Shown: positions 19,986-30,314 of the stretch, one piece after another
Layout: every line of letters begins with the position of its first letter
How positions within the stretch are numbered: position 1 is the stretch's first letter
Assembly: GCA_026315105.1 (NCBI GenBank)
Contig: CM048748.1
Span: 26,453,078 to 26,517,077, forward strand
DNA: 64,000 nucleotides
Direction: 5' to 3'
Origin: Locusta migratoria
Lineage: Eukaryota; Arthropoda; Insecta; Orthoptera; Acrididae
Made by a program: the position numbers and the translations under genes
The notes under the pieces: model-generated
Databases searched by the model: none
Told to the model about the DNA's origin: nothing
The model's input: the letters and a program-made list of their open reading frames with translations, nothing else

Positions 19986-21179
19986 ATGGAAACGAAACCA
20001 GCAGTAAGCCAGCTACACATCAGGCACCCGTCAGTGTTCTCTGGAGACGCTGGACAGGACCCAAACAAATGGCTAAAAGGGTTCGACCAAGTCGCCAAGT
20101 ACAACAGGTGGGATCATACGATGTGCTTGGCCAACGTTTACTTCTATCTGGACGGAACAGCCCAGCAATGGTTCGAAAACAACGAAGACAAGTTGAATGA
20201 CTGGGAGACGTTCCAGGAGGAACTTAAGAAGACGTTTGGAGACCGCCAGCGACAAATCCGCTCGGCGGAAGAACAACTGAAGAACCGGGCCCAACGACAT
20301 GGTGAGCCGACACAATCGTACATACAGAGTGTTTTGGCCCTGTGTAACGTAGTCAATCCGAACATGACTGAAGCGGACAAAATCACGCACCTGATGAAGG
20401 GAATTGCAGAAGATATGTACCAAGCTCTTCTGATAAAAGACGTCGCTATGACAGAAGAGTTCATCAAGTGGTGCCAGCGTATTGAAGAGATGCAACAAAG
20501 GAGGGTTGGACGTAAGAATTATGACAGACTCCCAAATGTAGTCCCTATGGCCATTGTGGAAGACCAGCAGGACTTGGCTTCTCTCATACGACAAATCGTG
20601 AGAGAAGAATTACAACAGTGCATGGCAGCCGGGACTATTAGACTGAGCAAGCATCAGATTATGGCCATGGATGTGAGCCCTGTAAGTCACGAGGTAGCCG
20701 ACGCCGCTGAGGACGAGGTATTTCAAACATTAGCTCCTGTCTGCCCTGTCAATCGCACCCGACGTGAAGAATGGCGTCGCCCTGCTATGACTTATGCTGC
20801 AGCCGCCAAACGGCAGCCCATGAACCGACCGACGCGACCAAAGCCAACTTCCCCGGTAACTATGATGTCCCGCAGAAGAACAGACGTCTGGAGGACAGAA
20901 GACAACACACCACTGTGTTTCCACTGTGGACGCCCTGGACATGTCGTACACTACTGCAGAGAGAGGAGGCGAGTATTCGATGATTATTTTGCAGCAAGAC
21001 GTCAGCCGTCGGAGCAGTTCTATCCAAGGCAGCCACCTGCTGATGAGTTCAGTCGACCTATGGGAAGAAGCCCATCGCCTTACCCTAGACGAGGTCGCTC
21101 CCCGACGTGCTGCAGCCGTTCACCGTCCCCGTACAGAGGTACCAGCCGCTCCCCTAGCCGCCGCGGCCAGGAAAACTAA
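19986..21179 (+). CDS. Gag protein of gypsy D
   Basis: An intact frame of about 397 codons from the ATG at 19986. The open frame reaches further upstream into the LTR, which is unlikely to be translated. The N-terminal half has a retrotransposon-gag core: WLKGFDQVAKYNRWDH, VYFYLDGTAQQWFENNE, WETFQEELKKTFGDRQRQ, AEEQLKNRAQRHGEPTQSYI, MTEADKITHLMKGIAEDMYQ. Near the C terminus the zinc knuckle CFHCGRPGHVVHYC (CX2CX4HX4C) binds RNA, followed by an Arg/Ser/Pro-rich tail of SPSPYRG-like repeats ending at 21179. It would build the particle. Pol follows 68 bases later in another frame. Confidence 0.9.
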   Translation: METKPAVSQLHIRHPSVFSGDAGQDPNKWLKGFDQVAKYNRWDHTMCLANVYFYLDGTAQQWFENNEDKLNDWETFQEELKKTFGDRQRQIRSAEEQLKNRAQRHGEPTQSYIQSVLALCNVVNPNMTEADKITHLMKGIAEDMYQALLIKDVAMTEEFIKWCQRIEEMQQRRVGRKNYDRLPNVVPMAIVEDQQDLASLIRQIVREELQQCMAAGTIRLSKHQIMAMDVSPVSHEVADAAEDEVFQTLAPVCPVNRTRREEWRRPAMTYAAAAKRQPMNRPTRPKPTSPVTMMSRRRTDVWRTEDNTPLCFHCGRPGHVVHYCRERRRVFDDYFAARRQPSEQFYPRQPPADEFSRPMGRSPSPYPRRGRSPTCCSRSPSPYRGTSRSPSRRGQEN

Positions 21180-21247
21180 GCGAGGCGACCATCTACGGAG
21201 GTGAGGCCGCTGCAGATGAAAATCCTCCATGGACGACAGTCGCCAAG

Positions 21248-22084
21248 ATGTCGGGAAATCTCATCGACGTCATAATCGACGGCCAACCTGTCCGGGCACT
21301 TGTTGATTCAGGAGCCTCTTTTTCTGTATTATCGGATAATTACCGCCGCACACTAAAGAAGACAATGTTCTGTGATACGGGAGCAACTGTGCTGAAGGTC
21401 GCGAATGGAAAGTACATCCATCCAGCAGGAACTTGTGTCGCAAGAATAACCATCAACAACAGGACACAGCCGTTTGAATTTGTCGTGTTAACAGAATGTA
21501 GTCACAATGTCATCCTCGGATGGGACTTCCTTCAGGCATCCCAAGCTATCATTGACCGTGGAAGATCTGAGCTGCAAATCGAAGAAGTTGTTCCGCCAGA
21601 TACACGTAATACAGAACTTTCTGGAAAGTTATTCGTCGTTGACAATGTGACGATACCGCCGTTGACAATGAGAAGAGTTGCAGTCACAAACACAGATGAC
21701 TGGTTAAACTGTGAAGTTCTTGTTGATAGTAAAAAGCTTATCAGGCTCACAAAAGAAATTTACATACCAACGGCTATCATAAGCATTACCGGTGGTCAAG
21801 GAGAGATTTGGATCACAAATTGTCACGAGCAGTCACAACTTATCCCCAAGGGAATGCGTATCGGGACAGCTGAACCAATCCAGGACGGTGAGCTCAACGT
21901 CATCAATGAAGACCCATGCCCTCCTATTAGTACAGACAACACGCTGGAGGAAACAAACGTGGAACTGCCAATAGGGCCTGGACTGACCAAGGAACAACGC
22001 CAGCGGGTGTTAGGTATACTACGCCAATTTTCGGGTGCATTCACACCTCAGCAGGGGAAAGTCAGACGAGACGGCCCACGATAA
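21248..22084 (+). pseudogene. Gypsy D protease region of pol
   Basis: The frame opens at ATG 21248 and encodes VIIDGQPVRALVDSGASFSV, the aspartic protease site (DSGAS), and later HNVILGWDFLQASQAIID, the usual ILG flap-side motif. After the protease, a linker leads to a stop at 22084. The conserved entry of reverse transcriptase (KHRINTGDHPPIS, then YRVSPAERRII) is already in another frame, so a frameshift lies near 22065-22085. The enzyme would cleave the polyprotein. Confidence 0.85.
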
Positions 22085-23040
22085 AGCACCGTATCAACAC
22101 TGGGGACCATCCGCCAATTAGCCAGCATTCGTATAGAGTGTCGCCAGCTGAAAGACGGATAATTCGGGAGGAAGTGGAGAAGATGTTGCGAGATGACATT
22201 ATTCAACCTTCGGAGAGTCCTTGGTCGTTTCCAGTGGTCCTCGTAAAGAAGAAGGATGGCACGTGGCGATTCTGTGTCGACTATCGGTGGCTGAACAGTA
22301 TCACAAAGGAAGATGTCTACCCATTGCCGCGTATTGATGACACTTTAGACTGCTTGAAAGGAGCTACATACTTCTCAACTATGAACATGCAGACAGGTTA
22401 CTGGCAAATCGAGGTTGACGAAGCTGACAGGGAAAAGACGGCTTTTATTACACCCGACGGTCTCTATGAATTTAAAGTAATGCCATTTGGATTATGTAAG
22501 GCTCCAGCCACATTCGAACGCATGATGGACAACTTGCTTCGACACCTTAAGTGGACGACGTGTCTCTGCTATTTAGATGACATTGTCGTTTTCTCGAAAA
22601 CATTTGAAGAACATCTGAGTCGCCTGTCAACTGTGTTGAAGTGTGTTCAGGCTGCAGGTCTCCGCCTCAATCCCAAGAAGTGCCTCTTCATCGCCAAAGA
22701 GATAAAAATCCTGGGGCACCTAGTCAACGGAGATGGTGTCCGTCCTGATCCAGATAAAGTAAGGGCAGTCACAGAATTTCCAACTCCTCAGCACATTCGT
22801 GATGTGAGAAGTTTTCTTGGGCTGTGCTCATACTACCGACGTTTCATAAAAGGATTTTGTAACAAGTCACACCCATTACAAGAACTTCTGCAGGAAGATG
22901 CCAAATTTTACTGGGATGAGACAAAAGAAAGAGCTTTCTGAGCACTTAAGGAGGCTCTAACTTCCGCACCAGTGCTAGCCTTGTATGACGAGAATGCAGA
23001 AACGTAACTTCACACAGACGCCAGTGGCTGTGGGATTGGT
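22085..23040 (+). pseudogene. Gypsy D reverse transcriptase
   Basis: Clear Ty3/gypsy reverse transcriptase. IQPSESPWSFPVVLVKKKDG, RFCVDYRWLNSITKEDVYPL, ATYFSTMNMQTGYWQIEVD (MNMQTGYW in place of the more usual LDLxSGYW, so the first catalytic Asp is changed to Asn), FKVMPFGLCKAPATFERMMD, and the active-site CLCYLDDIVVFSKTFEEH. The thumb and connection follow: FIAKEIKILGHLVNGDGVRP and FLGLCSYYRRFIKGFCNKSH. In-frame stops occur at 22939 (TGA) and 23005-23007 (TAA), while the frame is the same on both sides. With the Asn substitution, polymerase activity is doubtful even apart from the stops. Confidence 0.9.
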
Positions 23041-24175
23041 GCAGTGCTTGTACAAGTTCAGGAAGGTGCCGAAAAAGTGATAGCCTATGCGTCAAGAGTA
23101 CTCTCAAAGTCCGAGATAAACTACTCTACAACTGAAAAAGAATGTCTCGCGGTTATTTGGGCTATCAACAAGTTCCGGCCGTATTTATTCGGCAAACCAT
23201 TCACCGTCGTAACAGACCACCATTCTTTGTGTTGGCTGACTAGCTTGAAGGATCCATCAGGTAGACTAGCAAGATGGGCACTAAGACTCCAAGAGTACGA
23301 TGTCACAGTGGTATTCAAAAATGGGCGCAAACACAAGGATGCTGACTGCCTTTCTAGGAATCTATTAGTGGAACACAACAGCATTAATGAAATTTCAGCT
23401 CTAACTGAATTAGATTACGTTACAGCTGAACAGAGGGAAGATCCAACACTATTAAAAATGATAGAGGTCTTGGAGAAAGGAGAACCGATCAATGGAGAGT
23501 TCCAACTTATAAACGGAATATTGTACAAGAGCAACTACGATCCAAGGCCCCAAATGGCTACTTGTTGTTCCAGCTCATCTCCAGCCAGCTATTCTCAAAT
23601 ATTTCATGATGCTCCAATATCCGGTCATCTGGGATTCGTGAAGACCCTAGACAGAATCAGACGCAGGTATTACTGGAAAGGTCTCTACCGATCTGTCAAG
23701 CACTATGTGCGTCACTGTAAAGAGTGCCAGCGACAGAAGCATGTGCCACAATTACCTCCAGGACATCTCGTACCGATTCCGCCGGCAGCAGCTCCATTCC
23801 ACCGAGTTGGGATCGATCTTTTAGGGAGGTTCCCGAAGTCGACAACCGGTAACCGTTGGATAATAGTCTGCACTGACTACCTCACACGCTACTCTGTCAC
23901 CAAACCTGTGCCGACTGCAGAAGCTCCAGAGATCACAAAATTCCTTGTAGAAGACATTATTTTGAAGCATGGAGCACCATGTGTCATGATATCTGATCGT
24001 GGAAAAGTATTCCAGTCAAAACTAGTATCAGAGATAATGTCACGGTGCAACATTGTCCACAGAATGACAACTGCATACCATCCTCAGACAAATGGTCTTA
24101 CGGAACGTTTTAACAAAACGTTAGTCGACATGCTGTCGATGTTGAGCAGAAGGATTGGGATACAATTCTGCCAGT
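23041..24175 (+). pseudogene. Gypsy D RNase H and integrase
   Basis: A 378-codon clean stretch in the frame of the reverse transcriptase. RNase H: LHTDASGCGIGAVLVQ (start just upstream, across the stop), VIAYASRVLSKSEINYSTTE, ECLAVIWAINKFRPYLFGK, FTVVTDHHSLCWLTSLKDP and KHKDADCLSRN, with Asp, Glu and Asp catalytic positions visible. Integrase: zinc domain HLGFVKTLDRIRRRYYWKGL then HYVRHCKECQRQK. The core follows with FHRVGIDLLGRFPKS, WIIVCTDYLTRYSVTKPVPT, ISDRGKVFQSKLV and TAYHPQTNGLTERFNKTLVD (DD35E residues present). A frameshift near 24140 moves the rest to another frame. Confidence 0.9.
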
Positions 24176-24176
24176 C

Positions 24177-24827
24177 GTGACATTTGCTTACAATACCGCA
24201 AGACAAGACACCACAGGTTTCACTCCGTTTTTCGTGCTCCATGGCCGTGAAGCTGAGACGACAACGGATACACTGTTCCCGTTCCAACCGGACGACACTC
24301 AGGATGAGTATGTTAAACAGCTCATCACCATGGTCGAAGAAGCAAGACAGCTGGCTCACATACGGACACTGGACGCCCAGGAGAAAGACTGTCAGCGGTA
24401 TAACGACAAGCACCGACCTGTTGTGTAGAGCCCAGGAGATCTGGTATGGATTTTTACCCCTGTACGGAAGGTTGGACTGTCAGAAATGTTATTGAAGCGA
24501 TACTTTGGTCCGTATCGTGTCATACGCCGCCTGTCAGACGTCACATGCGAAGTTGAGGACTATGAGCCGTCGTCGAAACGTCAAAAACGAAGAGACATTG
24601 TTCACGTCCTGCGCATGAAGCCTTACTACGATCCTGAAGAGCAGGTAGATGACAATGGCTTCTTGTTCAAGGAATCGAAGGACGGTAATGTTCCTGATGA
24701 GGCCACGACAGGAACGTCTGGTTTCGATAATCGCGGAGAAGGGAAGGATTCTCTTGAACTGTCATACAGAGGACCCATGACACAGTCAAGATCCAGGACA
24801 TTGCAGCTGGCTCCACAGGGATCATAA
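24177..24827 (+). pseudogene. Gypsy D integrase C-terminal part
   Basis: Shifted frame: VVTFAYNTARQDTTGFTPFF, LHGREAETTTDTLFPF, then a TAG at 24426-24428 within HRPVV / SPGDLVWIFTPVRKVGL. LLKRYFGPYRVIRRLSDVTC (the GPY/F module of this gypsy class) and RRDIVHVLRMKPYYDPEEQV follow, ending at 24827 just before the polypurine tract. No envelope frame exists between here and the 3' LTR. Confidence 0.85.
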
Positions 24828-24847
24828 CAGCGGGTCGCTGTTTCTCC

Positions 24848-24861
24848 AGGAGAGGGAGCAA
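24848..24861 (+). promoter_or_regulatory. Polypurine tract of gypsy D
   Basis: GGAGAGGGAGCAA-type purine run immediately before the 3' LTR's TG, where plus-strand DNA synthesis would start. Confidence 0.7.
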
Positions 24862-25218
24862 TGCCGTGAGAGCCCACGAACACCAACTGCCGGCGTGGCG
24901 CAGGGGATAGCGTCACGGACTGCGGAGCAGAAGGTCGCCGGTTCGATTCCGCCCACCGGCAAAAATTTATTTCTTTGTAATTTACAATTCCAGAAGGTTC
25001 TACATTTTTCTTATGTTCACTTGTAAATTCTACTTGTTTCTTATGTTAACTGTTCTTCTAATTTCTGGTAAATTCTGTCTGTGTATAAATAGCAGAGCAC
25101 TCTGCCTGAGAGGCAGTCAGTGCTGCGTGTATGTTGAGTTCGTAATAAACGTGCTTTCAGTATAAGTGCTGTGTTTAGTTGCCTTCGAAGTCAAGCCTGC
25201 TTCCATTGCAACGCGACA
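24862..25218 (+). repeat. 3' LTR of gypsy D
   Basis: Same length as the 5' LTR. By eye it differs only in TGCCGTGAG versus TGCCGCGAG and in 'cttgtaaattctac' versus 'cttgtaagttctac', indicating a recent insertion. It carries the tRNA-like module again at 24889-24961. Confidence 0.95.
24889..24961 (+). other. tRNA-like module in the 3' LTR
   Basis: Identical to 19502-19574, with the same A box and B box. Confidence 0.75.
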
Positions 25219-25222
25219 ATAT
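25219..25222. repeat. Target-site duplication of gypsy D, right copy
   Basis: ATAT, matching 19471-19474. Confidence 0.7.
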
Positions 25223-25389
25223 GTACATTAATCTTTGCCACACGAACACATGTACAAGAAATATTTTGTTCATTTTCCCCAGAAAATTTGCATCTAATGG
25301 GTTTCAAAGATATGGTCATACAATTGTTTGAGTGAATATTACTGTGGTAACATGCGGTGCGTATGTTTGAATGGCATGCTGCCCGTTAC
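25223..25389. other. Short AT-rich stretch, no gene
   Basis: The copia LTR interrupted by gypsy D could begin here, but I see no clear end. Confidence 0.3.
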
Positions 25390-25558
25390 CAGGACTGGCC
25401 ATTGTGCAGCATATTTAGATTTCTGGCTTCCATGTTAAATTTATGTAAAAGTTTCTGCTGATCTTCTTGACTGATTGCTAGTAGGACTGCATCATCAGTA
25501 TAACAAATTATTTTTGGCTCTTCATCCTCCATTCTTCTTTAACCATGACCGTTTCTTT
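25390..25558 (-). pseudogene. LINE reverse-transcriptase fragment, inverted 5' piece
   Basis: The minus strand encodes ICYTDDAVLLAISQEDQQKL and LHKFNMEARNLNML, the active-site region (YTDD for YADD) of a non-LTR reverse transcriptase. The following part of the same protein lies next to it on the plus strand, so the piece is inverted. Confidence 0.65.
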
Positions 25559-26085
25559 AGAACCCAATAGATGGAAACTGGAAGTTGATGGAAAAATTAT
25601 TCAGTAAGTAATGACATATAAATAGTTTGGTATTGGTTTGTCCAGCAGTGAAAGTGTCAAAAAATGAGGTTAGAGATCAAGTAGTAAAAGTAAACAATAC
25701 AATTTGGAAAAACAAACATGTAAGAAAATATTCAAAAGCAAATAGTGAAACCAATAATGACAAACACAGCTGAGACATGAACTGATACAGCAGAAACTAG
25801 AATTTGGAAACTGTGTAATAAAATTGCTGCATCAAAGACACAGAGAAGTGAAAATATTAGCAATAGATGCAAAGTTGATTCCATTGATGAGGGGTGCATA
25901 AGAGAAAGGATGAATGGAATGAACACTTAGATAGGATGGATAAAAAGATTATTACAAAATATCATTAGAAATAAATTACTAGCTCATAAAAGAAATGTAT
26001 AGTCCAAGGAAAAGATAGACTGACAACTTCTGGATGGACTGAGGCAAACTGAAGGACACAGTCTTTAGCCTAGAAAGAAAATGAG
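25559..26085 (+). pseudogene. LINE reverse-transcriptase C-terminal part, decayed
   Basis: Plus-strand frames with several stops read WKLEVDGKIIQ, VMTYK then FGIGLSSSES, VRDQVVK, NNTIWKNKH, and later text like a YTAETRPDT-type block, IRERMNGMN and RWMD-like ends near 26040. This is the region that normally follows YADD in this LINE class. Together with 25390-25558 it forms one fragment with an internal inversion. Confidence 0.65.
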
Positions 26086-27847
26086 AGGGATAAATTTTTA
26101 ATTTTTATTCTTATAATGTCATTGTCTTTATGTTTCCATTTAACATTTTCAACTTCAATATTTAGAATTTGTCATTTTCTTTTTAATTATATGCACTTAG
26201 TTGCAATTAAAAAAATTAATCAATTACTGTTAATTATCTTTCGTCATTGCGTCATTCTCTTGACTTCAGTAAGACTTCGGATACTTACGTTACTTACCTT
26301 TTCCTTTCAGGAATGAGGCTCGGTCTATTGCAGGTCAAAGTGGGACTTGCTTACCTGCTGTCCAGGTACAGTGTTTGGACCACAGACAAAACAGTGACAA
26401 ACCTGGAGTACAACTCCAGGTCTATAATACTGATGCCTAAAAGTGGTATCCAGTTACGACTTGAAAAGAGAGTCTAGCTTATGCTCACACTGCATGGATC
26501 ACAGCAATGCAGCAGAGTATTTCAGAGTTTATGCAGTTGTTCCTATAGTTTTACATTATTTCAAGTTAATTTATATCATCATAAAATTTACTATCAGATA
26601 CTGTTTTCAAATGAATACATATTTCATGTACGACTCCATCCTTGCAAATGGTAACAGTGTCTATCATACGTATGTGACTCATTTCACCTGGAATTATAAT
26701 TGTAAATCAAAGTACTTTCTTGTACCATAACCACTTTGATATAATGTTATCAACACATTACACAAAAGTTTGTTTTAGCTTTTAACATTGCAGAAACACA
26801 TATAGTCTAGCAAAAAACATAGTTCCTAAGCTCATCAGAAACGAGAATGATGAATGTTACAATTTTTTCAAGAACATACATTTTAATAACTTTCAGCAGC
26901 CATAATAAAATTTTGTTTCTGATCTAAAGTATTTATAAGTTAGCTACTCCTCCAATATCATTGACAAAAGACTTAATAAAGGCAACTACTGTTTGTATTT
27001 TCACAAGTATTTCATATAGTGATTGCTATGTAAGAACTGAGTACTGCACATCTTAACTGCAATAATGCAAGCACAGTTAGTAAGCATTGTTAAGTTATTT
27101 ACTTTTGATGATGCTTGCTAACAGAAGCCTAGAAATTATTTGAGATATTGTATGTATAAAATTTCTATAAATTTGTAATTGGAAAAGTATTTCAGTTTTT
27201 GAGATACTCCTCATCCTTAAAAAGCATTAAAATATTAATTCCTTGACAAATATCACAGCCCAGTGCTCTAGGTGAATTCCAGGTAAGCTGTACCAGGTTA
27301 CCATGGAGCTTTCCCAAACATCACAGTAACCATACATAGCTTAACCACTATCGTGTGCTTTGCTTTTGGAGACTGAATGGTAAGTGAAGGATGTCAATGG
27401 AATAACAGCACTTGAGACTTTTGAGCGACAGTCAAAAGGCAAACCTGTTCTGAACAAATGGGCTTCTTGGTAAGTTGCAACTGACAGGCTGTGAAGTATT
27501 AGCATATTTGTTATATATTTTGATATGTTTCCTCATACTTGACAACATCCTAATTATGCATCTACAGTTCTAACAGGGTACCTAATATAACCAAGTCTAA
27601 TCTAGGGAGATTAAGCATCTCGTCCAGGCAAATATTATTAAAGACAAAACACAAGCCTATATAACATATAAATGGGTAAAAATAGGCCATGACCTTTTCC
27701 TTTGGAATTACTCTGGTATTTTGACAAGTAAATTTGGGGAATCTGCTGAAAACTCAAATCAGAATGCTCCAACCACTTGCACTACTGTGATGCTCAGTAA
27801 CTAACATATCAGTGTGTTGTTCTCTCCTTTTCTCCCATTGATTGCTT
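26086..27847. other. AT-rich intergenic, no feature seen
   Basis: No protein match, RNA gene or repeat that I can name. Short open frames (26116-26316, 26247-26477, 26443-26730) show no family features. Confidence 0.5.

Positions 27848-27889
<42 letters not shown>
27848..27889. repeat. (CT)n microsatellite
   Basis: About 42 bases of CT; the Ser/Leu-rich open frame around it is a repeat translation. Confidence 0.9.
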
Positions 27890-27892
<3 letters not shown>

Positions 27893-28399
27893 GCTGTCTT
27901 CATTCATTTCTTTTGCTCTTCCTTCACACTGCCTCCTCATATGCTACTTCACTTTTACATTCTTTTTGTCTCATATTGACACCCTCTCTTTGTTTCTCAC
28001 AGTCTGCTGCCTGTGTCTTCAGTCATAATTTTCTTCTATCTACACATATCCTTGTGGATGATTTGTTCAGGCTCCTCACCCCAAAGGCTAGAAATCTTAA
28101 ACATGTTGGTATATGGGATAGGGGAAAGTGGATTAAATTTTTGTTATTATAGTTTAACAGTGGAAAGTCTAGGTTGGAATGTCAGTAATTGTGGGTAAGT
28201 ATCAATTCACAATCATTGAGCCACAGATATAAATGTAGAAGCATATTGACTGTGAAGATGTTGGTTGAATTGAAGTGGCCAGAGCTGGTTGTCATGCATA
28301 CTCTAGTTATGTATGAGTGTGAATATATGTGTATGTTGTTCTGATGCAAGATGTGGCTGAAAATTTAGTTCTAGATGCAAATACTTACAGTCAATCAGG
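27890..28399. other. Non-coding; possible PLE-type end at 28150
   Basis: The bases around 28152-28185, 'gtggaaagtctaggttggaa', resemble the end sequence of the foldback elements (reverse of 'ccaacctggactttccatta'). Otherwise nothing. Confidence 0.3.
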
Positions 28400-28688
28400 G
28401 TAATTTTATAGCAGTCAGGGTATTTTTTACCAGTTAATATTTGGGTTTCAAATGGCTTGTGTTCCACCTATTAGCAATATTTTTTCTAAAGGTAATTTTT
28501 AATATCTCTGTTATAAATAATTCCCCTGAAGTGTGATAATTTATTGAATTGCTATTACTCTGTGCGTACATATCTCTGACTTGTGTCTGTTCATTTGTTA
28601 TGTGTAATTATTCTTCTGTTATTAATTAGTCTGTGCATATGTTACAGTTGAATGTAGTATGTTGTTAATAAATTGTGTTTAATTACGC
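28400..28688 (+). repeat. Probable 5' LTR end of gypsy B
   Basis: AT-rich sequence with AATAAA at about 28668 ends 'ttacgcgaca', followed by 'attggtgacgccgacgcg', which looks like a primer-binding site (TTGGTGACGCC). No paired 3' LTR was found, so the left boundary is unknown. Confidence 0.5.
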
Positions 28689-28850
28689 GACAATTGGTGA
28701 CGCCGACGCGATCACAAGCCGTGTTTCGCCAAAAATAAACAACCGCGTCGTGTATTACGCCAAACTGCGCCCGTGTAACTGTAAAAACATCCGTGTCAAC
28801 CGCGTCGCGTATCTCCCGCGTTCTTCGCAACTGTAACTAAAATCTCAACG

Positions 28851-29636
28851 ATGTCAGACCCACCACCAGCTGCTGAAGTACCTACAGGGGTGATAATCAA
28901 CCGTGTAGCGGTTAAACCGCCACCATTTTGGCAGCAATATCCCGTCCTTTGGTTCGCGCAGCTAGAAAGCCAGTTCGTGTTGACGCATGTTACCGCGGAT
29001 GAGACAAAATACAGTTATGTCGTCACCGCGCTCAATGAGGACATGGCTGCTGAAGTACAGGACATATTAGCGGCACCACCAAGCACCAACCGTTATATTA
29101 CTATCAAGAATGCCTTGATTACTCGCCTATCACAATCTGAGGTGAAACGCTTGGAAAAGCTATTGCGCATGGAAGAGCTGGGCGACTGCACTCCATCTCA
29201 ACTACTACGCCGCCTACGCACGTTAGCTGGAAATGCTATTAGTGACGAAATTCTTCGCAACATCTGGTTATCATGCCTGCTACCGGATATACAGAAGATA
29301 TTAACAGTGTGCGCCGGTGATCTTGATGGACTCGCACAGACGGCAGATCGCATAATGGAAATGTATCCGGTGACGTGCGTCGCCCCAGTTAGCTCACAGC
29401 CTAAAGAGGATAACACACTTGCTGACCTACATACGCAAGTTGCTGAACTCACCACTCAAATTGCAAGCTTACGAGCTGAGTGTTCTAACCGTCGATCCCA
29501 TCGCCGCCGCTCACAAGGTAGGCACAGCCGCTCACCTTCATCATCTACGGTATGTTGGTACCATAGGCGATTCGGCTCAGAAGCTCGAAAGTGCAGCCCT
29601 CCCTGCAAGAAGGGAAACGCACAGGAGAGTCAGTGA
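28851..29636 (+). CDS. Gag protein of gypsy B
   Basis: Intact 261-codon frame from ATG 28851, about 160 bases after the primer-binding-like site. The core reads PPFWQQYPVLWFAQLESQFV, TKYSYVVTALNEDMAAEVQD, VKRLEKLLRMEELGDCTPSQ, LRRLRTLAGNAISDEILRNI and WLSCLLPDIQKILTVC, typical of a Ty3/gypsy gag common in arthropod genomes. A Ser/Arg-rich stretch is followed by CWYHRRFGSEARKCSPPC, a Cys/His cluster of CX2H type. The protease frame overlaps the end in the -1 frame. It would form the particle core. Confidence 0.85.
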   Translation: MSDPPPAAEVPTGVIINRVAVKPPPFWQQYPVLWFAQLESQFVLTHVTADETKYSYVVTALNEDMAAEVQDILAAPPSTNRYITIKNALITRLSQSEVKRLEKLLRMEELGDCTPSQLLRRLRTLAGNAISDEILRNIWLSCLLPDIQKILTVCAGDLDGLAQTADRIMEMYPVTCVAPVSSQPKEDNTLADLHTQVAELTTQIASLRAECSNRRSHRRRSQGRHSRSPSSSTVCWYHRRFGSEARKCSPPCKKGNAQESQ

Positions 29637-29940
29637 TGACGGCCACGGACTTTCCAGGCGGCAGCCGTCGCTTATTCGTGACAGAGCACAATACCAAGCT
29701 GCAGTACTTAGTTGACACAGGAGCTGACGTGTCTGTCTACCCATCAAATCGCCTGCCGCACCGCAGCCGCAACGACTATAAACTTTTTGCCGCCAATGGT
29801 ACTGCAATTCCAACATACGGACATGTCATGTTAATGTTGAACCTAGGCCTAAGACGTAACTTTGAGTGGCGATTTGTTGTGGCAGATGTAACGCAACCAA
29901 TACTCCGAGCAGATTTCCTGTCTTATTATGGACTCTTGCC
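29591..29940 (+). pseudogene. Gypsy B protease, cut by a LINE insertion
   Basis: The frame overlaps gag by 46 bases in the -1 frame and encodes FVTEHNTKLQYLVDTGADVS (the protease DTGA site), FAANGTAIPTYG and RADFLSYYGLL, then breaks at 29940. Its continuation, LVDSVTKLTSHRKI and onward, is found at about 33975. The gag-to-pol switch would need a -1 ribosomal frameshift. The protease catalytic motif is intact. Confidence 0.85.
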
Positions 29941-30314
29941 GATGGCTGTGGGTCAGCCAAGTGTGGCCAATGCGGAGCCGGCACAGGACTACCGAGTCCC
30001 GGTGAGAGGCCCGCATGGAGGATTGCCACACAGCCGTGGTCTCCTTTATTGCCCTGAGTTTGTTGGGATGGCTCAGGCGACGCCACTCAGTGGCCCAGAG
30101 CTCACGTGCTCTACGGCGCAACACAGAGATGGCTGTGGGTCAGCCAAGTGTGGCCAATGCGGAGCCGGCACAGGACTACCAAGTCCCGGTGAGAGGCCCG
30201 CATGGAGGATTGCCACACAGCCGTGGTCTCCTTTATTGCCCTGAGTTTGTTGGGATGGCTCAGGTGACGCCACTCAGTGGCCCAGAGCTCAAGTGCTCTA
30301 CGGCGCAACACAGA
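29941..30314. repeat. 187-bp tandem duplication
   Basis: Bases 29941-30127 and 30128-30314 are near-identical direct repeats, both starting 'gatggctgtgggtcagccaa' and ending 'ggcgcaacacaga'. They cover the last coded part of the LINE (minus strand WATEWRHLSHPNKLRAIKET). I see few differences between them. Confidence 0.9.

Larger units (their letters stand above)
19475..25218 (+). mobile_element. Young Ty3/gypsy retrotransposon D with LTRs
   Basis: Two 357-bp LTRs (19475-19831 and 24862-25218) start with TG and end with CA, differ by eye at only two positions, and are flanked by a 4-bp ATAT duplication. Inside, in order, are a primer-binding-like site, gag, protease, reverse transcriptase, RNase H and integrase, with no envelope frame. 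The pol region nevertheless carries three in-frame stops and two frameshifts. It was inserted into the LTR of a minus-strand copia element. Confidence 0.95.

Noticed and set aside
24828..24861. An envelope gene after pol in gypsy D, which would make it an errantivirus-like element
   Set aside because: There is no room: pol ends at 24827 and the 3' LTR starts at 24862.
27814..28152. 112-codon frame with a Leu/Ser run that looks like a signal peptide
   Set aside because: The hydrophobic run is a translation of a CT microsatellite.
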